A DNA stretch of 64,000 nucleotides from Deroplatys truncata (taxonomy: Eukaryota > Arthropoda > Insecta > Mantodea > Mantidae), in the NCBI GenBank assembly GCA_030765065.1, contig CM060987.1, positions 75,092,557 through 75,156,556 of the forward strand, given 5' to 3'. The position numbers were made by a program, and so were the translations under genes. Below, piece by piece: positions 46,303-57,335 of this stretch. Each line of letters opens with the position of its first letter. The first letter of the stretch is position 1. Below the pieces are notes generated by a model. It worked only from the letters and a program-made list of their open reading frames with translations, had not been told where the DNA came from and did no database searches.

Positions 46303-47206
46303 TGATACGGTAATTTGTATCACAAATTACTCAAATGTAAATAATGATTGTAATATGAATATGTATTTTTATGTGACATTGACTTCCGATGTTTATTAAT
46401 TGTAATTATTATTGGTAAATAATAATATACGGCTTTACTGAAACTGTCAATAATAACGCAATAATGCAGCGAGGGGGTGAGTTGTTTATCATTATTGGGA
46501 ACAAGGAAGTTACGTAATGTTCGCGCGCTTTCGGTAGAAGCTTCTGGAATGTTTCCCTAAAAGCAATATGTATTCGTGGTTTTCATTGGATATTAAAATA
46601 GACGCTAATGTTGGCGCGTTTTATTAGCCAATAGCAGTTCATTTATAATCTTTAGGCGTATATTGATGCAGGCCTATAAATAGGGTAGGTTCGAGGTAGC
46701 TTCCCTGCAGTTCAACAAAATTCTCAATACCTTACACTTCGGTCGCCCAGTTCATCAAAATTTCTAACACGCTGTCTTCAGTTCGTCATAAGTTACGCGC
46801 AGCAGAATTATGAGAATCTAATGTATTATACAGTTAAACATACACAAAGTTGAAGTACGTGAGTTAAAAGTGATAAGTAAGAAGTTATTACAAACAGTTT
46901 CAGTTTGGCGAGTATCCAGATCAATATGTAAAAGTGTTTGTGAACGTGTTCAGCAATAAAAGTTATAAAACCAATTTCTTCATTAAGTATAATTTCTGGA
47001 TAAAAGATTCCTTTCCGATTCACACCCTGCAAGAGATAAATGTTCGACCTAAACAGCTAGCCGGAGGACACTTAAAATAAATTATTTCAAAACTGATACA
47101 AATTGCTACGCCAGATGGAGCTACAAACCAGACAAAGGAGTGACGTCACAAGATGGCTTCAACACACGTGATGTAAACAACATTACGTAAAGCAAGTTCT
47201 GTCGCA
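46303..47206 (+). repeat. Element B 5' LTR
   Basis: Starts TGATACGGTAATTTG, ends CTGTCGCA. Contains CCAAT (46628-46632), a TATA box TATAAATAG (46675-46683) and AATAAA (46955-46960), so U3, R and U5 can be placed. Confidence 0.93.
46675..46683 (+). promoter_or_regulatory. TATA box of element B LTR
   Basis: TATAAATAG, about 45 bases downstream of a CCAAT motif and about 275 bases before the AATAAA signal; the same motif occurs at the same offset in the 3' LTR. Confidence 0.7.
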
Positions 47207-47209
47207 AAT

Positions 47210-47229
47210 TGGCACCCAGAACGTGGGGC
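47210..47229 (+). other. Primer binding site of element B
   Basis: TGGCACCCAGAACGTGGGGC begins three bases after the LTR end. It differs from the tRNA-Lys-type site of element A by a substitution and a two-base insertion. The priming tRNA is probably tRNA-Lys, with less certainty than for A. Confidence 0.7.
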
Positions 47230-47310
47230 ACGATAACCAGGAAAGGAACACGATGACCATGAAAGAAACAAGATGACCAGGAAAGGATCAACATAACCAG
47301 GAATGCAGCG
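47230..47310 (+). repeat. Leader tandem repeats of element B
   Basis: Four to five imperfect units of about 18-20 bp around ACCAGGAAAGGAACACGATG, equivalent to the array in element A and in the same position. Confidence 0.8.
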
Positions 47311-47537
47311 GTGAAATGATCTACAAGACGCAGATTCCAGAAACAACAGGCAGGACAGACTACATGGATAATTGGACATCGTGGAAATTCAAGCTACAGG
47401 AAGATAAAACTACGCAGATTCATCGAAGCGACATACAAATCTAGGAGAATGGGGCAGAACGCTGGACATCGAAGCTACATCAACAGACAGCATCACAAAG
47501 GTCAGGTGATTGTAATTTTTTTTAGAAAACAAAAACA

Positions 47538-48509
47538 ATGGCTACTAGTAATACAGAAGAAATAATGATGGAAGGGGATAGTGTAACAGTTAGCTGTAAT
47601 TCAATACAGGTTATAAAAAAAAGCTCAAACAATATAATATTGGAGGGAGGAAATGTTAGTGCAGGAAGTGAGAATATAATAGCAGGAAATATTAATTCTG
47701 ATACTAGAATGATTATGGAAATGCTGAAAAAGATTAATGAGAATATGGAAAAGTATAAGAGGGAATTGAGGAAAACGAGGGAATATATTAGTAAGAAATT
47801 AGATCAGAGTTTGGAGGAATTGAGAGAAGATATAAAAGAAGATCATAGGAAATCAATTGAAGATATTGGTAGGAGTAATGAGATATTAGAGCAAAAAGTA
47901 GATCAAAGCAGTGAAGAAATTGAAAAGAAAGTTATGAAGCTAGATAGTAGTATACCAAAGATGAGAGATGAAAATGAGGAAGTAATAGCAAGTGAGATAG
48001 GAGAAATGTCAAAGAAAATGCTAGACATGAGCATGGAAATAGGTAACAAAGAAAGTGAGGTTAATACTAAAAGTGAGGTTAAGGTAGAATGCACTGAGTT
48101 AGGAAGTCAAGTGAGTAATATTTCAAGTGAGCTAAGAGAGATGAAAGAGGTTATGAATGTAGATGTAAATGAGGCGCAAGTTAATTTCAGAGGGGAAATA
48201 TCAGAAATACAGAAAGAATCAGAAATGCAAAGAAAGAAATTGTACCAAAATGTTCAAAATGAAAACTCCAGTCCAGTACAGTTTAGTACAGATTTGTCAG
48301 AGTATTCTCAAGTTAAAAGGATAGCAGATGAATTGAAAATGAAAGTTGTTAAAAGATGTATTGTTCAGGAAGCTTTAGATTGTTTTCAAATGTTATCATG
48401 TGATGAAATGTCATATGAATACAAGAGGTTATTCATGAACAAAAATTTGAAGGTTAGGTTACGACTACGAGTAATGTTTTGCCACATACAATTTGATCCA
48501 GGAGGGTAA
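47538..48509 (+). CDS. Coiled-coil gag-like protein of element B
   Basis: A 323-residue intact frame starts at AACAATGGCT. It begins MATSNTEEIMMEGDSVTVS, almost the same as the element A protein. Residues about 50-230 are coiled coil rich in E, K, S and I. The C-terminal block (VKRIADELKMKVVKRCIVQE) ends FDPGG. It is shorter than the element A protein chiefly because of fewer coiled-coil repeats. No enzymatic domain is seen. Two intact copies in opposite orientation in one window suggest a recently active, trans-mobilised family. Confidence 0.72.
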   Translation: MATSNTEEIMMEGDSVTVSCNSIQVIKKSSNNIILEGGNVSAGSENIIAGNINSDTRMIMEMLKKINENMEKYKRELRKTREYISKKLDQSLEELREDIKEDHRKSIEDIGRSNEILEQKVDQSSEEIEKKVMKLDSSIPKMRDENEEVIASEIGEMSKKMLDMSMEIGNKESEVNTKSEVKVECTELGSQVSNISSELREMKEVMNVDVNEAQVNFRGEISEIQKESEMQRKKLYQNVQNENSSPVQFSTDLSEYSQVKRIADELKMKVVKRCIVQEALDCFQMLSCDEMSYEYKRLFMNKNLKVRLRLRVMFCHIQFDPGG

Positions 48510-49267
48510 ATAGCAATGAAATGTAAAGTAAATGCTGGATAGTTAAAGATGACTTGCAGAGAAATGTATTGGAACGTAAGAGGGTTAACTAAATATATAT
48601 ATGTCATGAGAAAACCAGAAATAAATTAAAAAAAAAAAATAGAAAAATAAAAGGAAATAAATATTTAAAAAAAAAAAATTAAATTTTTTTGTAACTATAA
48701 CAGTATTTGAAAATTAAGAATGCAAAGATTGAAACTTAATATGATATTAAAGTAAAAGTACGTAAATACTATTCCAAGAGTATTGTCAAAATAAAGTACA
48801 AAATAACAAAAATGGGTAAAAATAATTCAAAACAAATACTTATGTAGCAAACAGAAAAGGTGAAACATTGCCTAGATTTAAGAGATGTAAATATATGTAG
48901 AGGGTGAATATTTTGGTAAATATGTATAATAATTACAAAAATCTTAAATGTATAAATTTTTGTCAACAACTTAAAGTAAACAATTGGGTAGTAGTGATTA
49001 AATAATTCAGGGTACAGTATTTGCTATAAAAAATTTTGTGATGTCAGATTAACATCTAAATTAATTAAACCAGAGCCAGTAAGTAGTGGCGAGATAAAAA
49101 AAAAAAAAATAAATAAAAATAAAATAAATATGTCGTGTGTTAAATGCGTGTGAAGTGTCAAGTGAAAGTGATAGCGTGTGTTCCAAGATTTAGGAGACTA
49201 AAAAACACAATTATAAAATTTCCAAACAAGTTATAAATATTTATAATTATGTTTCTAGTGGGGCATA
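48510..49267 (+). other. Element B non-coding 3' interior
   Basis: AT-rich sequence with several A runs between the gag-like stop and the 3' LTR. Protease, RT and integrase would be here in a complete element, but there is neither room nor coding sequence for them. Confidence 0.7.
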
Positions 49268-50171
49268 TGATACGGTAATTTGTATCACAAATTACTCAAA
49301 TGTAAATAATGATTGTAATATGAATATGTATTTTTATGTGACATTGACTTCCGATGTTTATTAATTGTAATTATTATTGGTAAATAATAATATACGGCTT
49401 TACTGAAACTGTCAATAATAACGCAATAATGCAGCGAGGGGGTGAGTTGTTTATCATTATTGGGAACAAGGAAGTTACGTAATGTTCGCGCGCTTTCGGT
49501 AGAAGCTTCTGGAATGTTTCCCTAAAAGCAATATGTATTCGTGGTTTTCATTGGATATTAAAATAGACGCTAATGTTGGCGCGTTTTATTAGCCAATAGC
49601 AGTTCATTTATAATCTTTAGGCGTATATTGATGCAGGCCTATAAATAGGGTAGGTTCGAGGTAGCTTCCCCGCAGTTCAACAAAATTCTCAATACCTTAC
49701 ACGTCAGTCGCCCAGTTCATCAAAATTTCTAACACGCTGTCTTCAGTTCGTCATAAGTTACGCGCAGCAGAATTATGAGAATCTAATGTATTATACAGTT
49801 AAACATACACAAAGTTGAAGTACGTGAGTTAAAAGTGATAAGTAAGAAGTTATTACAAACAGTTTCAGTTTGGCGAGTATCCAGATCAATATGTAAAAGT
49901 GTTTGTGAACGTGTTCGGCAATAAAAGTTATAAAACCAATTTCTTCATTAAGTATAATTTCTGGATAAAAGATTCCTTTCCGATTCACACACTGCAAGAG
50001 ATAAATGTTCGACCTAAACAGCTAGCCGGAGGACACTTAAAATAAATTATTTCAAAACTGATACAAATTGCTACGCCAGATGGAGCTACAAACCAGACAA
50101 AGGAGTGACGTCACAAGATGGCTTCAACACACGTGATGTAAACAACATTACGTAAAGCAAGTTCTGTTGCA
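49268..50171 (+). repeat. Element B 3' LTR
   Basis: 904 bp, the same length as the 5' LTR, ending CTGTTGCA followed by the AGTC target duplication. Near-identity with the 5' LTR marks a young insertion. Confidence 0.93.
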
Positions 50172-52552
50172 AGTCCTCAAAGGTAACAACTCAGCACTTT
50201 ACTTACAACATACCACATGACACATACAGTAAACTTTCCAACAAGAATCCAAAACAGCTCCTCTACAGCTATAGATAATATATTTGTAAACTCAGATAGC
50301 ATTAATTTTTGCAATGTCTCATCAAAATCTAATGGCCTGTCGGATCACGATGCACAAGTTCTACACATTAAAAAGTTAACTTTAAAATCCAAACCTAAAT
50401 ATACTTATCAGAAATCTAGGGAAATAAATGAAAATACTCTGAGTGAGTTTAGCAAAATACTTGAACTTGAATCATGGAATCAAACTTACCAAACGAATGG
50501 AACCAATAATAAATATAACATCTTTCTTCAGTGTTTCAAAACCCACTTTGACGCTTGCTTCCCGGTCAAGTTAAACAAAATATCTAACTTCAAAAGAGAG
50601 AATGCCTGGATCACTTTAGGAATTAGGACGTCATGTAGACATAAAAGAGAATTATATGAGCAAGTAAGGATTAGTAATAATATAGATTTAAAACACTACT
50701 TCAAAAAATATTGTAAGCTTCTAAAGAAGGTAATAAAAGCGGCTAAAATATTGCATTACAATAAACAGATTCAACTCTCTGACAATAAAATAAAAACTAC
50801 TTGGAATATAATAAAAAGAGAAACAGGTAAATCCTCATTACAAAATGCCTTAATAACACTAAACATTGATAATCAAGAAATTAGTAAACCTCATGAAGTT
50901 GCAGAAATATTTAACAAATTCTTTTTGGATGTAACAAACAAAATGAGTATTAATTTTGGAAGTAAAGAGGCAGCTTTGCAATTTCTAAGATCAAATTTCA
51001 CTAATGCAGTGCCTGAATTTAAAGTTAACCTGACGCCTTCTGAAATAAACAAAATTATTAACTCCTTCAAAACAAAAAACTCTTCTGGTTATGATGAAAT
51101 AACAATAAAAGTCTATTTGTGCAATGAATCACAAAGGTCAGGAATTTTCCATTGTTAAACCACTTTTCAAAAAAGGCGAATGCAATAATGTTTCAAATTC
51201 TAGACCAATATCTCTCTTGCCAATTTTCTCAAAAGTTCTTGAAAAGGTGATATTTAATAGACTTTATAAATACCTTGAATGTAACAGCATACTTGTCAGG
51301 GATCAGTTCGGGTTCAGAAAAGGAATGTCAACCAATAATGCAACTTATAAACTTACTCATGAAGCATTAACTGCATTAAACAAAAAAATGCATGTAGGTG
51401 GAATTTTTTGTGACTTAGCAAAGGCATTTGACTGTGTTAATCATGATATTCTGATAGCAAAATTTAAATTCTATGGACTAAAAAATGAAACTCTAAGTTG
51501 GTTCGTATCATATCTAAATGAAAGAAAACAAAGTGTTGAAGTTGTCAATGATATTGAATTTGGAAAACATACATCAAAATGGAAAACAGTAACACATGGA
51601 GTGCCCCAAGATTCAGTCCTAGACCTTTTATTATTCTTGATCTATATAAATGACCTATCATTTTATATAAAGGATATTGCAAGTATAATTCTGTTTGCTG
51701 ATGACACGAGTGTTCTGGTGACTAGTAAAAACTTGAATGAGTGTGTAATTAAATTGAATTATGTTTTGAACTGTATGTCACACTGGTTTAAAGCTAACAA
51801 ATTATCTGTAAATCTAAACAAAACAAAAGTTGTTAAATTTATAACCCATCAATCACTACACACTCCAATAGAAATTGGGATTAATGACATGTCACTAGAA
51901 CAAATAGACAACATTAAATTTCTGGGTCTCCAAGTAGAAAGATATTTAGATTGGAAAGTTCACATTACGTATATCATACCGAAACTCAGTTCTGCATGTT
52001 ATGCTATCCGAGCATTGGTAAATGTCAGTTCTATAGATACACTTAAATTAGTATACTATGCATATTTTAACTCTTATCATTGAATATGGAATATTATTTT
52101 GGGGAAATTTGGTAGAAAGTAAACGAATATTCCTCATGCAAAAGAAGGTTATAAGAATCATTTCCAGCACTCATAGCAGACACTCTTGCAAACATCTTTT
52201 TAGAACACTGAAGATATTAACCCTACCTTGCATGTATATATTTTCAATCTTAAAATTCTATGTATGTAATCGAACCACATTTATTACAAACATGGAAATT
52301 CATGAGATAAACACTAGACAAAAGGGTAACATCCATCATCCCAGTGCAAAGCTTTCCTGCTTCCAGAAAGGTGTATATTACGAGACCATAAAAATATTTA
52401 ATACTCTCCCTAATGATCTTAAGAGAAAAGTTGACAATTTCAATGTCTTTAAAACTGCTGTTAAAGAGTACTTATGCTTAAAAGCATATTATTCTGTACA
52501 ATATTATCTGAATGACAAATTATCTGATGATAATACTTATATAGCTCTGTAA
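50172..52552 (+). pseudogene. LINE ORF2, endonuclease end and reverse transcriptase
   Basis: This continues ORF2 after LTR element B: VNFPTRIQN, AIDNIF and SDHDAQVLHI (catalytic SDH), then linker, then RT with DQFGFRKGMSTNNA, FCDLAKAFDCVNHD (catalytic D), GVPQDSVLDLLLFLIYIND (two Gly-to-Asp changes from PQGSVLGP) and the intact FADDTS box. The C-terminal segment with EYGILFWGN follows to 52552. Lesions: in-frame TAA at 50184-50186, a missing stretch with frame loss near 51120, and a frameshift near 52075. It would be inactive even without the LTR element. Confidence 0.9.
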
Positions 52553-53226
52553 GTAGTATTAGTAAATATTAATGACAATTGCCAGTCATATTTGATGCCT
52601 GCTCTAGAATTAATGAAGCTATTTAAATGTATGTATATTAAGAACTGACAGTAAATGCTATGCATTACAAATCAAATAGAACAAAATGATCAGACGAACA
52701 AAGGTAAAATCCTAGTGAATGTTAAAATAACTGTTCTTGCCTATACGTATGTTAACATTATAACAGTAAGGAGGTATTCAACTCTGTACAAAATTACACT
52801 TGATTTGTTTCATTTTGTATATAATATGTCTTTATTTTATTTTAAATGTTCTGTATACTATGTAATATTTATGTATATATGTAACTTTATTGTACATTTC
52901 CTTGACACGCATATAGTATGTGTCTATTTTATTTCAAATGTTCCATATTCTATGTAATATTTATGTTTATATGTAATTTTTGTACATTTCCTTGACATGT
53001 TCTATGTTCACAAGCCTTTATGGCTGCTAGTGAACTCACAGAATACAATCTAATCTAATCATTGGAAAGGCAACTACTTCAACTATACGAAACAATACAC
53101 ATCTCAATTTTGTCAAACCTGTAGTTATGGTCTTTTGAAAAAATGCTCCACATTTTAGAACAAAACATCATGTTAGTTTGAATGGAAAGCAGAAAAATTA
53201 AACATTTGATGCAAATTTACTTTCCC

Positions 53227-53524
53227 TTTTTTTTTTTTTTTTTTTTTTTTAAGTTCTATTTATACCCTGCCTTTAACTATATTGGTCTTATCAGCGGCCT
53301 TTTCCTTTGGAACTTATTGCCTAAGGCAATGGTGTTAACTCATATTCGTTGGGTTTCTTGCACTTTGGGTTTTTATCATTAGTTCACACACACACAATCA
53401 CACTTCCAGACTCTGGGGAGGATAGGGAACAATCTTGGCTAGAGAAAAATTCTCACCCCACAGCTAAGAATCAAACCTGGGACCCCTCTCACAGTAGGCA
53501 GATGCTCTATCAGCTGAGCCAGCC
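53227..53524 (-). mobile_element. tRNA-derived SINE present only in D1
   Basis: On the minus strand it starts GGCTGGCTCAGCTGATAGAG (A box) with a GGTTTGATTCT B box and a (GT)n patch, and ends in A24 (plus-strand T run 53227-53250). The corresponding site in D2 (about 63271) lacks it, where TTTCCATTTTATTAGTC runs straight on. A few target bases appear to have been lost instead of duplicated. It belongs to a different SINE family from those at 1-170 and 22835-23125. Confidence 0.9.
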
Positions 53525-54089
53525 TTTAAACACAAATTATTAGCTTTTTCAGTTATTACAGTTTTAAATTTCATGATGTATTGATATGGCTTTCACATTA
53601 GTGATAGTAATAAACCGAAAAAGAAAAAGTAGCAAAGGTCAGCAGGACTAATGGGGATAGCGGCGACATGAATACAACTCAGTACACAGCATGTAATGTA
53701 TTCACAAAGGTTAAGCTAATAATATGATTAATTAATTGGAACCAAAACAGCATATAGATGTTAGTATAAAAATTAAGCTTGCTCACAAGCTCGTGTATAT
53801 GCATTCTCAGAATAATAAACTTTTACAATTTTCTCAAATTCTTTAATTGAAAAGGTACGTTGAGGGCGGTATGCACAGTCATTACCTTGAGGATTCCTTA
53901 AGATTTCCTTTGCAGTTTGCACAAATTTTGTATGCAGAGTTAAAATTCTTAAGGAGGCCTTGAAGCTTCCTCAAGGAACAGTGAAGGCCAGCCGAAAGCA
54001 ACCTTGAGGCCTCCTTAAGGATGCCTTCCCTTGGATTTTGCACATTGGCATGTATACTTAACCACAAATTTATTGAACTTCTCGATTTT

Positions 54090-56297
54090 ATGGAAAATGT
54101 AGATTTGGAACATGAGCCACCATTGGGAGGTATTTGTGAGACCACGAAAATTCTCTAGAGCATTATAGCGATTTACAGTTTTTTAAACGCTACAGATTCT
54201 CACAGAATACTGTAACAGAAGCTATTTTGCCATTAGTGCAATTTCAAAAACAGAGGACACAACGAGGCCTACTAGTTCCTCCAATTCATCAAATACTCTG
54301 TGCACTCAGATTTTATGCAAATGGTAAATATAAGTGTAATTAAAACCTATTTGTAAAGCTAATTCAGTTATATAAGTGTACTCAAAACATTGGGCAGTAT
54401 GCACAGATTGTGTCCGTTATTTCAGAATAACATACATAAAATGTGCGTCAATTTGATATCTGAGAATGTGATTTTTAGCGCCTTGCATAGTATAGGATAT
54501 AAGTAGTAAAATGGATAGCGTACAAGTGTTAGCGGTAAAAGTTTAGGTTAGGTTAGCTTTGCTTAGTTTGTCTGCTTCCAAATTTGCGGCAAATTTATTT
54601 TTTGGGTGGAGGGATGTTTACTGCTCATGAGCTGTTTGGCTAAAATGCACGCTTCCAGCCTGGTTCAGCCGGTTTTATTTATATATAAATACATATTCCT
54701 AAAATTGTAGTGCTATAAAAGTTTTCCTTTTATCTTAAAAAACCTTCTTTGTGATTTTAATTGGTTAGTATATTTTACTAGTTTTAATTTATTCTGAAAT
54801 ATGTCTAATGTTTCAACGATAGTAATAGGTACAGTTTCATTGTGTTTATACATAAGGTAAACTTATGTTTCAGTTTCATTATTTGTATTTTCAAATTGTT
54901 CATGGAGATCTTATATAGATAAACAAGTGCACAGTGAGCCACATTATCAAGAGAGTGTGTATTGGTATTGCACAGAACTTAAGGCAGTTTGTGAAATTTC
55001 CATTAATGGAACAACAGTACGGCAACAATAGAAACTTATTCTATGAAATTTCTCAGTTTCCAGGTGTAACAGGTAATAATAATATTTACTAATGACTAAA
55101 AGAGGGTAATGGCTTATTACCTATCATTAAGCTAATAAAAGCATGAGACACTCATTATGATAGTAGATACCAAATTTGAAAATATGGATATAAATGAAAG
55201 GACATAATATAAACTTTTCTTAAACATAGGTGATCACAATTCTATATTGAAGGAGTCTCATTAAAATCAGTTGCAACGTGAAAGAAAGCCAATAGTAATT
55301 TCAAATACTGCAGTTTTTTATTTATGTTCATAAAAGGTATGATCAACTGTAAATTATTTTTACATCTTTTCATGTGTAATAGACTGCACTCATATTCCTA
55401 TTCAAAGTCCCAGAGGACAGTTTGCCGAGTTGTACAGGAATAGGAAGGGTTGAATGTCTCTTAACATTCAGCTAATTTGTGGGCCTCAGATGGAGATCAT
55501 GAACATTGTTTCACGTTGGCCAGGATCAATACATGATAGCAGAATGTTTGAAAACTCTGCTATTTGTCAGAAATTTATTGATGGCAGAGTACATGGAATT
55601 CTGCTTGGAGACAATGGTTATCCACAACTGCCCTACCTTTACACTCTTATACTGGATCATCACATGAGAACCCCAGCAGAACGAAGGTAATTTCCAGTTG
55701 AATACTTGCATGTCATGAGAATATGGGTGGGGGTGGGAATAAGTGTAAAATACACATGTACATAATTAAGGGATTCGAGGCTGTATATTAAAAACAAATA
55801 ATTTTAATTGTATGTTTATTATTGTATTAGTAAGGGAGCTGACATTTTCAACTTGTCTAAATTTTAAGAAAGTTCAATACATTGGTTGGTATACCAGCAG
55901 ATACCCATATTTTAAGATAAATACATGCATGTTGTTCAATTATTTATACCTCTTTGTGCTTCAGAAAGCATAACAAAAATGTAAATTTACTAGAGCTAAA
56001 TTTTTACAAGAATAGACAGTGAAATATAATAATTTGTACCTTTAATTTCAGATACAACAGAGCTCACAAATCCACTAGAAATATAATAGAACGACTAAAC
56101 GGGGTATGGAAACAAAGATTTCCTTGTCTAAGGAGGAAATTACTTACAAAAGCAATTACCACATAAGCAATAATTGTTACATGTGCTATTTTACACAACA
56201 TTGGCATTCTGAGGCAAGATTACTTTGAGAATGAGAAAGAAGATCCAGTTGAGGGTGTACCTGTGGCCAATGTCAATGCTGTACAGAACCAACGATG
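54090..56297 (+). pseudogene. HARBI1-like transposase, four exons
   Basis: Exon 1 (about 54090-54323) has LEHYSDLQFFKRYRFSQ, a family N-terminal helix, after a frameshift; donor G|GTAAAT. Exon 2 (about 54880-55072) has CTVSHIIKRV, an HTH-like segment, and FPGVTG; donor AG|GTAATA. Exon 3 (55383-55686) has DCTHIPI (first catalytic D), YRNRKG, WPGSIHDSRMF (second) and LLGDNGYP. Exon 4 (56052-56297) has YNRAHKSTRNIIERLNGVWK and LHNIGI. The exon 3/4 junction restores an Arg codon exactly. Stops at 55451 (TGA) and 56164 (TAA) plus the exon 1 frameshift kill it. The acceptor of exon 2 is not clear. Confidence 0.88.
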
Positions 56298-56449
56298 ACA
56301 TATTCTCAGGCAACAATTCATACAAAGACATTTCAACTGAGCATTTGTATGTAACAAGGACCATGGGCAGATCCAGGAGATGACAACACCTGTTACTCAT
56401 TTCAAGAGAGTTTTATTATTATTGTTAATCAGTTTTTACAATGTTTACA

Positions 56450-56985
56450 TCTTCTGACAGCCAATTACATTAAACTAGACATCCTTTTGAATTGACAGAA
56501 AGCATTCTATCCTATCTATCCATTGTCTTAAATGTCTCTCCTTCATGGTTTCCATAACTCCATTCTTCCATGTTCCTCGAGGTTGCCCTCTTTTTCGTCT
56601 CCTTGATGTCATCCATTGCTAGCCTATCTTGATCCATATGCATCACATGCCTAAAGCATGTTAATTGTTTCATTGAAATATCATGTAATATATTTTGTTT
56701 AATGTCTTATTTTCTCATTCCTAATTTTCCTAATTTTAGGACTTTTGAATGGCACCAAATAACCATTTCTAATGCCAAAAATATTTGTTTGTATCTATAC
56801 ATGAATTGCCATATTTCTGAACCATATACAAATGTACTTTGAACAACAGAGTTGCAATTTTTCTCTTTTTGTTTCTCTTGTTATCTGGGAGTGTACATAC
56901 AGTGTATAAGTGTAAATATGTCCTGTGAACCAGATTTAGCCTAAGATTTTGACAGCGGAAATTCTTCCAGCTTATAAACACACCA
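56450..56985 (-). pseudogene. LINE C-terminal fragment inside Harbinger
   Basis: The minus strand reads, in pieces, YGSEIWQFMY, LALEMVIW, KQLTCFRHVM.MDQDRLA and RGQPRGTWKNGVME. This is the post-RT tail of a LINE ORF2 (family pattern LLYGSETW...EMxFLRR...WxGHVxRMxxxR...RRRGRPxxxW). A 5'-truncated insertion after exon 4. Confidence 0.72.
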
Positions 56986-57198
56986 GTATATTTGCTGCCA
57001 GTCCTAAGCCTGGATAAAGTGTGAAGGAAAGCTATTACATGTTACATTTTTGGTAAATCAGCAGGTTATCTATATCATATCAGTTTTAGGATATAATTCT
57101 GTGTGCTCTTTAGTATGGTAGTATTATGTAATTACACAACACAGATATTGTTTTGAAACAATAAAAAATAATGTTTTATATTATTCCTTTCATTTCAG

Positions 57199-57335
57199 AT
57201 AAATAGAGTTCACTAATCAATAAGGAACATAATAGAATGAATGGAGTGTGGAAGTAAAGATTCGCATGCCTAAAAAGGAAACCACTCACAAAAGTACTGA
57301 CAACTCAAGCACAGTTATCAGAACAATATAAAATA
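57199..57335 (+). pseudogene. Duplicated, decayed exon 4 of the Harbinger transposase
   Basis: Begins after a CATTTCAG acceptor and aligns by eye with 56052-56185. Both run ATA(C/A)AA(C/T)AGAG(C/T)TCAC, and NGVWK is shared. It carries stops and an internal indel. The acceptor is included in the duplicated unit. Confidence 0.7.

Larger units (their letters stand above)
46303..50171 (+). mobile_element. Gag-only LTR retrotransposon B
   Basis: 3869 bp with two 904-bp LTRs (46303-47206, 49268-50171) differing at about six positions by eye. It is flanked by AGTC (46299-46302 and 50172-50175), a 4-bp target duplication. Order: LTR, AAT, primer site, leader repeats, gag-like ORF, AT-rich non-coding DNA, purine-rich GTGGGGCATA, LTR. 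No pol. It is related to element A in layout, protein and LTR blocks (e.g. the CTAGCCGGAGGAC region), but the LTRs differ enough to be a separate subfamily. Confidence 0.95.
45562..53060 (+). mobile_element. 5'-truncated LINE (CR1/Jockey-like) with nested LTR element
   Basis: The insertion is defined by comparison with D2. D2 is continuous across GAACCACTATAACCATTGG, whereas D1 has the LINE between GAACCACTATA and CATTGGAAAGG. It contains the end of ORF1, then ORF2, then a 3' UTR ending in an AATCT-type short tandem tail (CAATCTAATCTAATC, about 53046-53060), typical of CR1-like 3' ends. Only a very short target duplication, if any, is visible. Confidence 0.92.
44418..53863. repeat. Direct duplication copy D1 (with nested insertions)
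   Basis: Three parts, 44418-45561, 53061-53226 and 53525-53863, together align by eye with D2 (61901-63632), from AAAGCCTTCTT to GGTACG(T/C)TGAG. The parts are separated by a LINE and a SINE that D2 lacks. In stretches I compared, divergence is a few percent plus small indels. The duplicated sequence itself has no recognisable gene. Confidence 0.9.
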
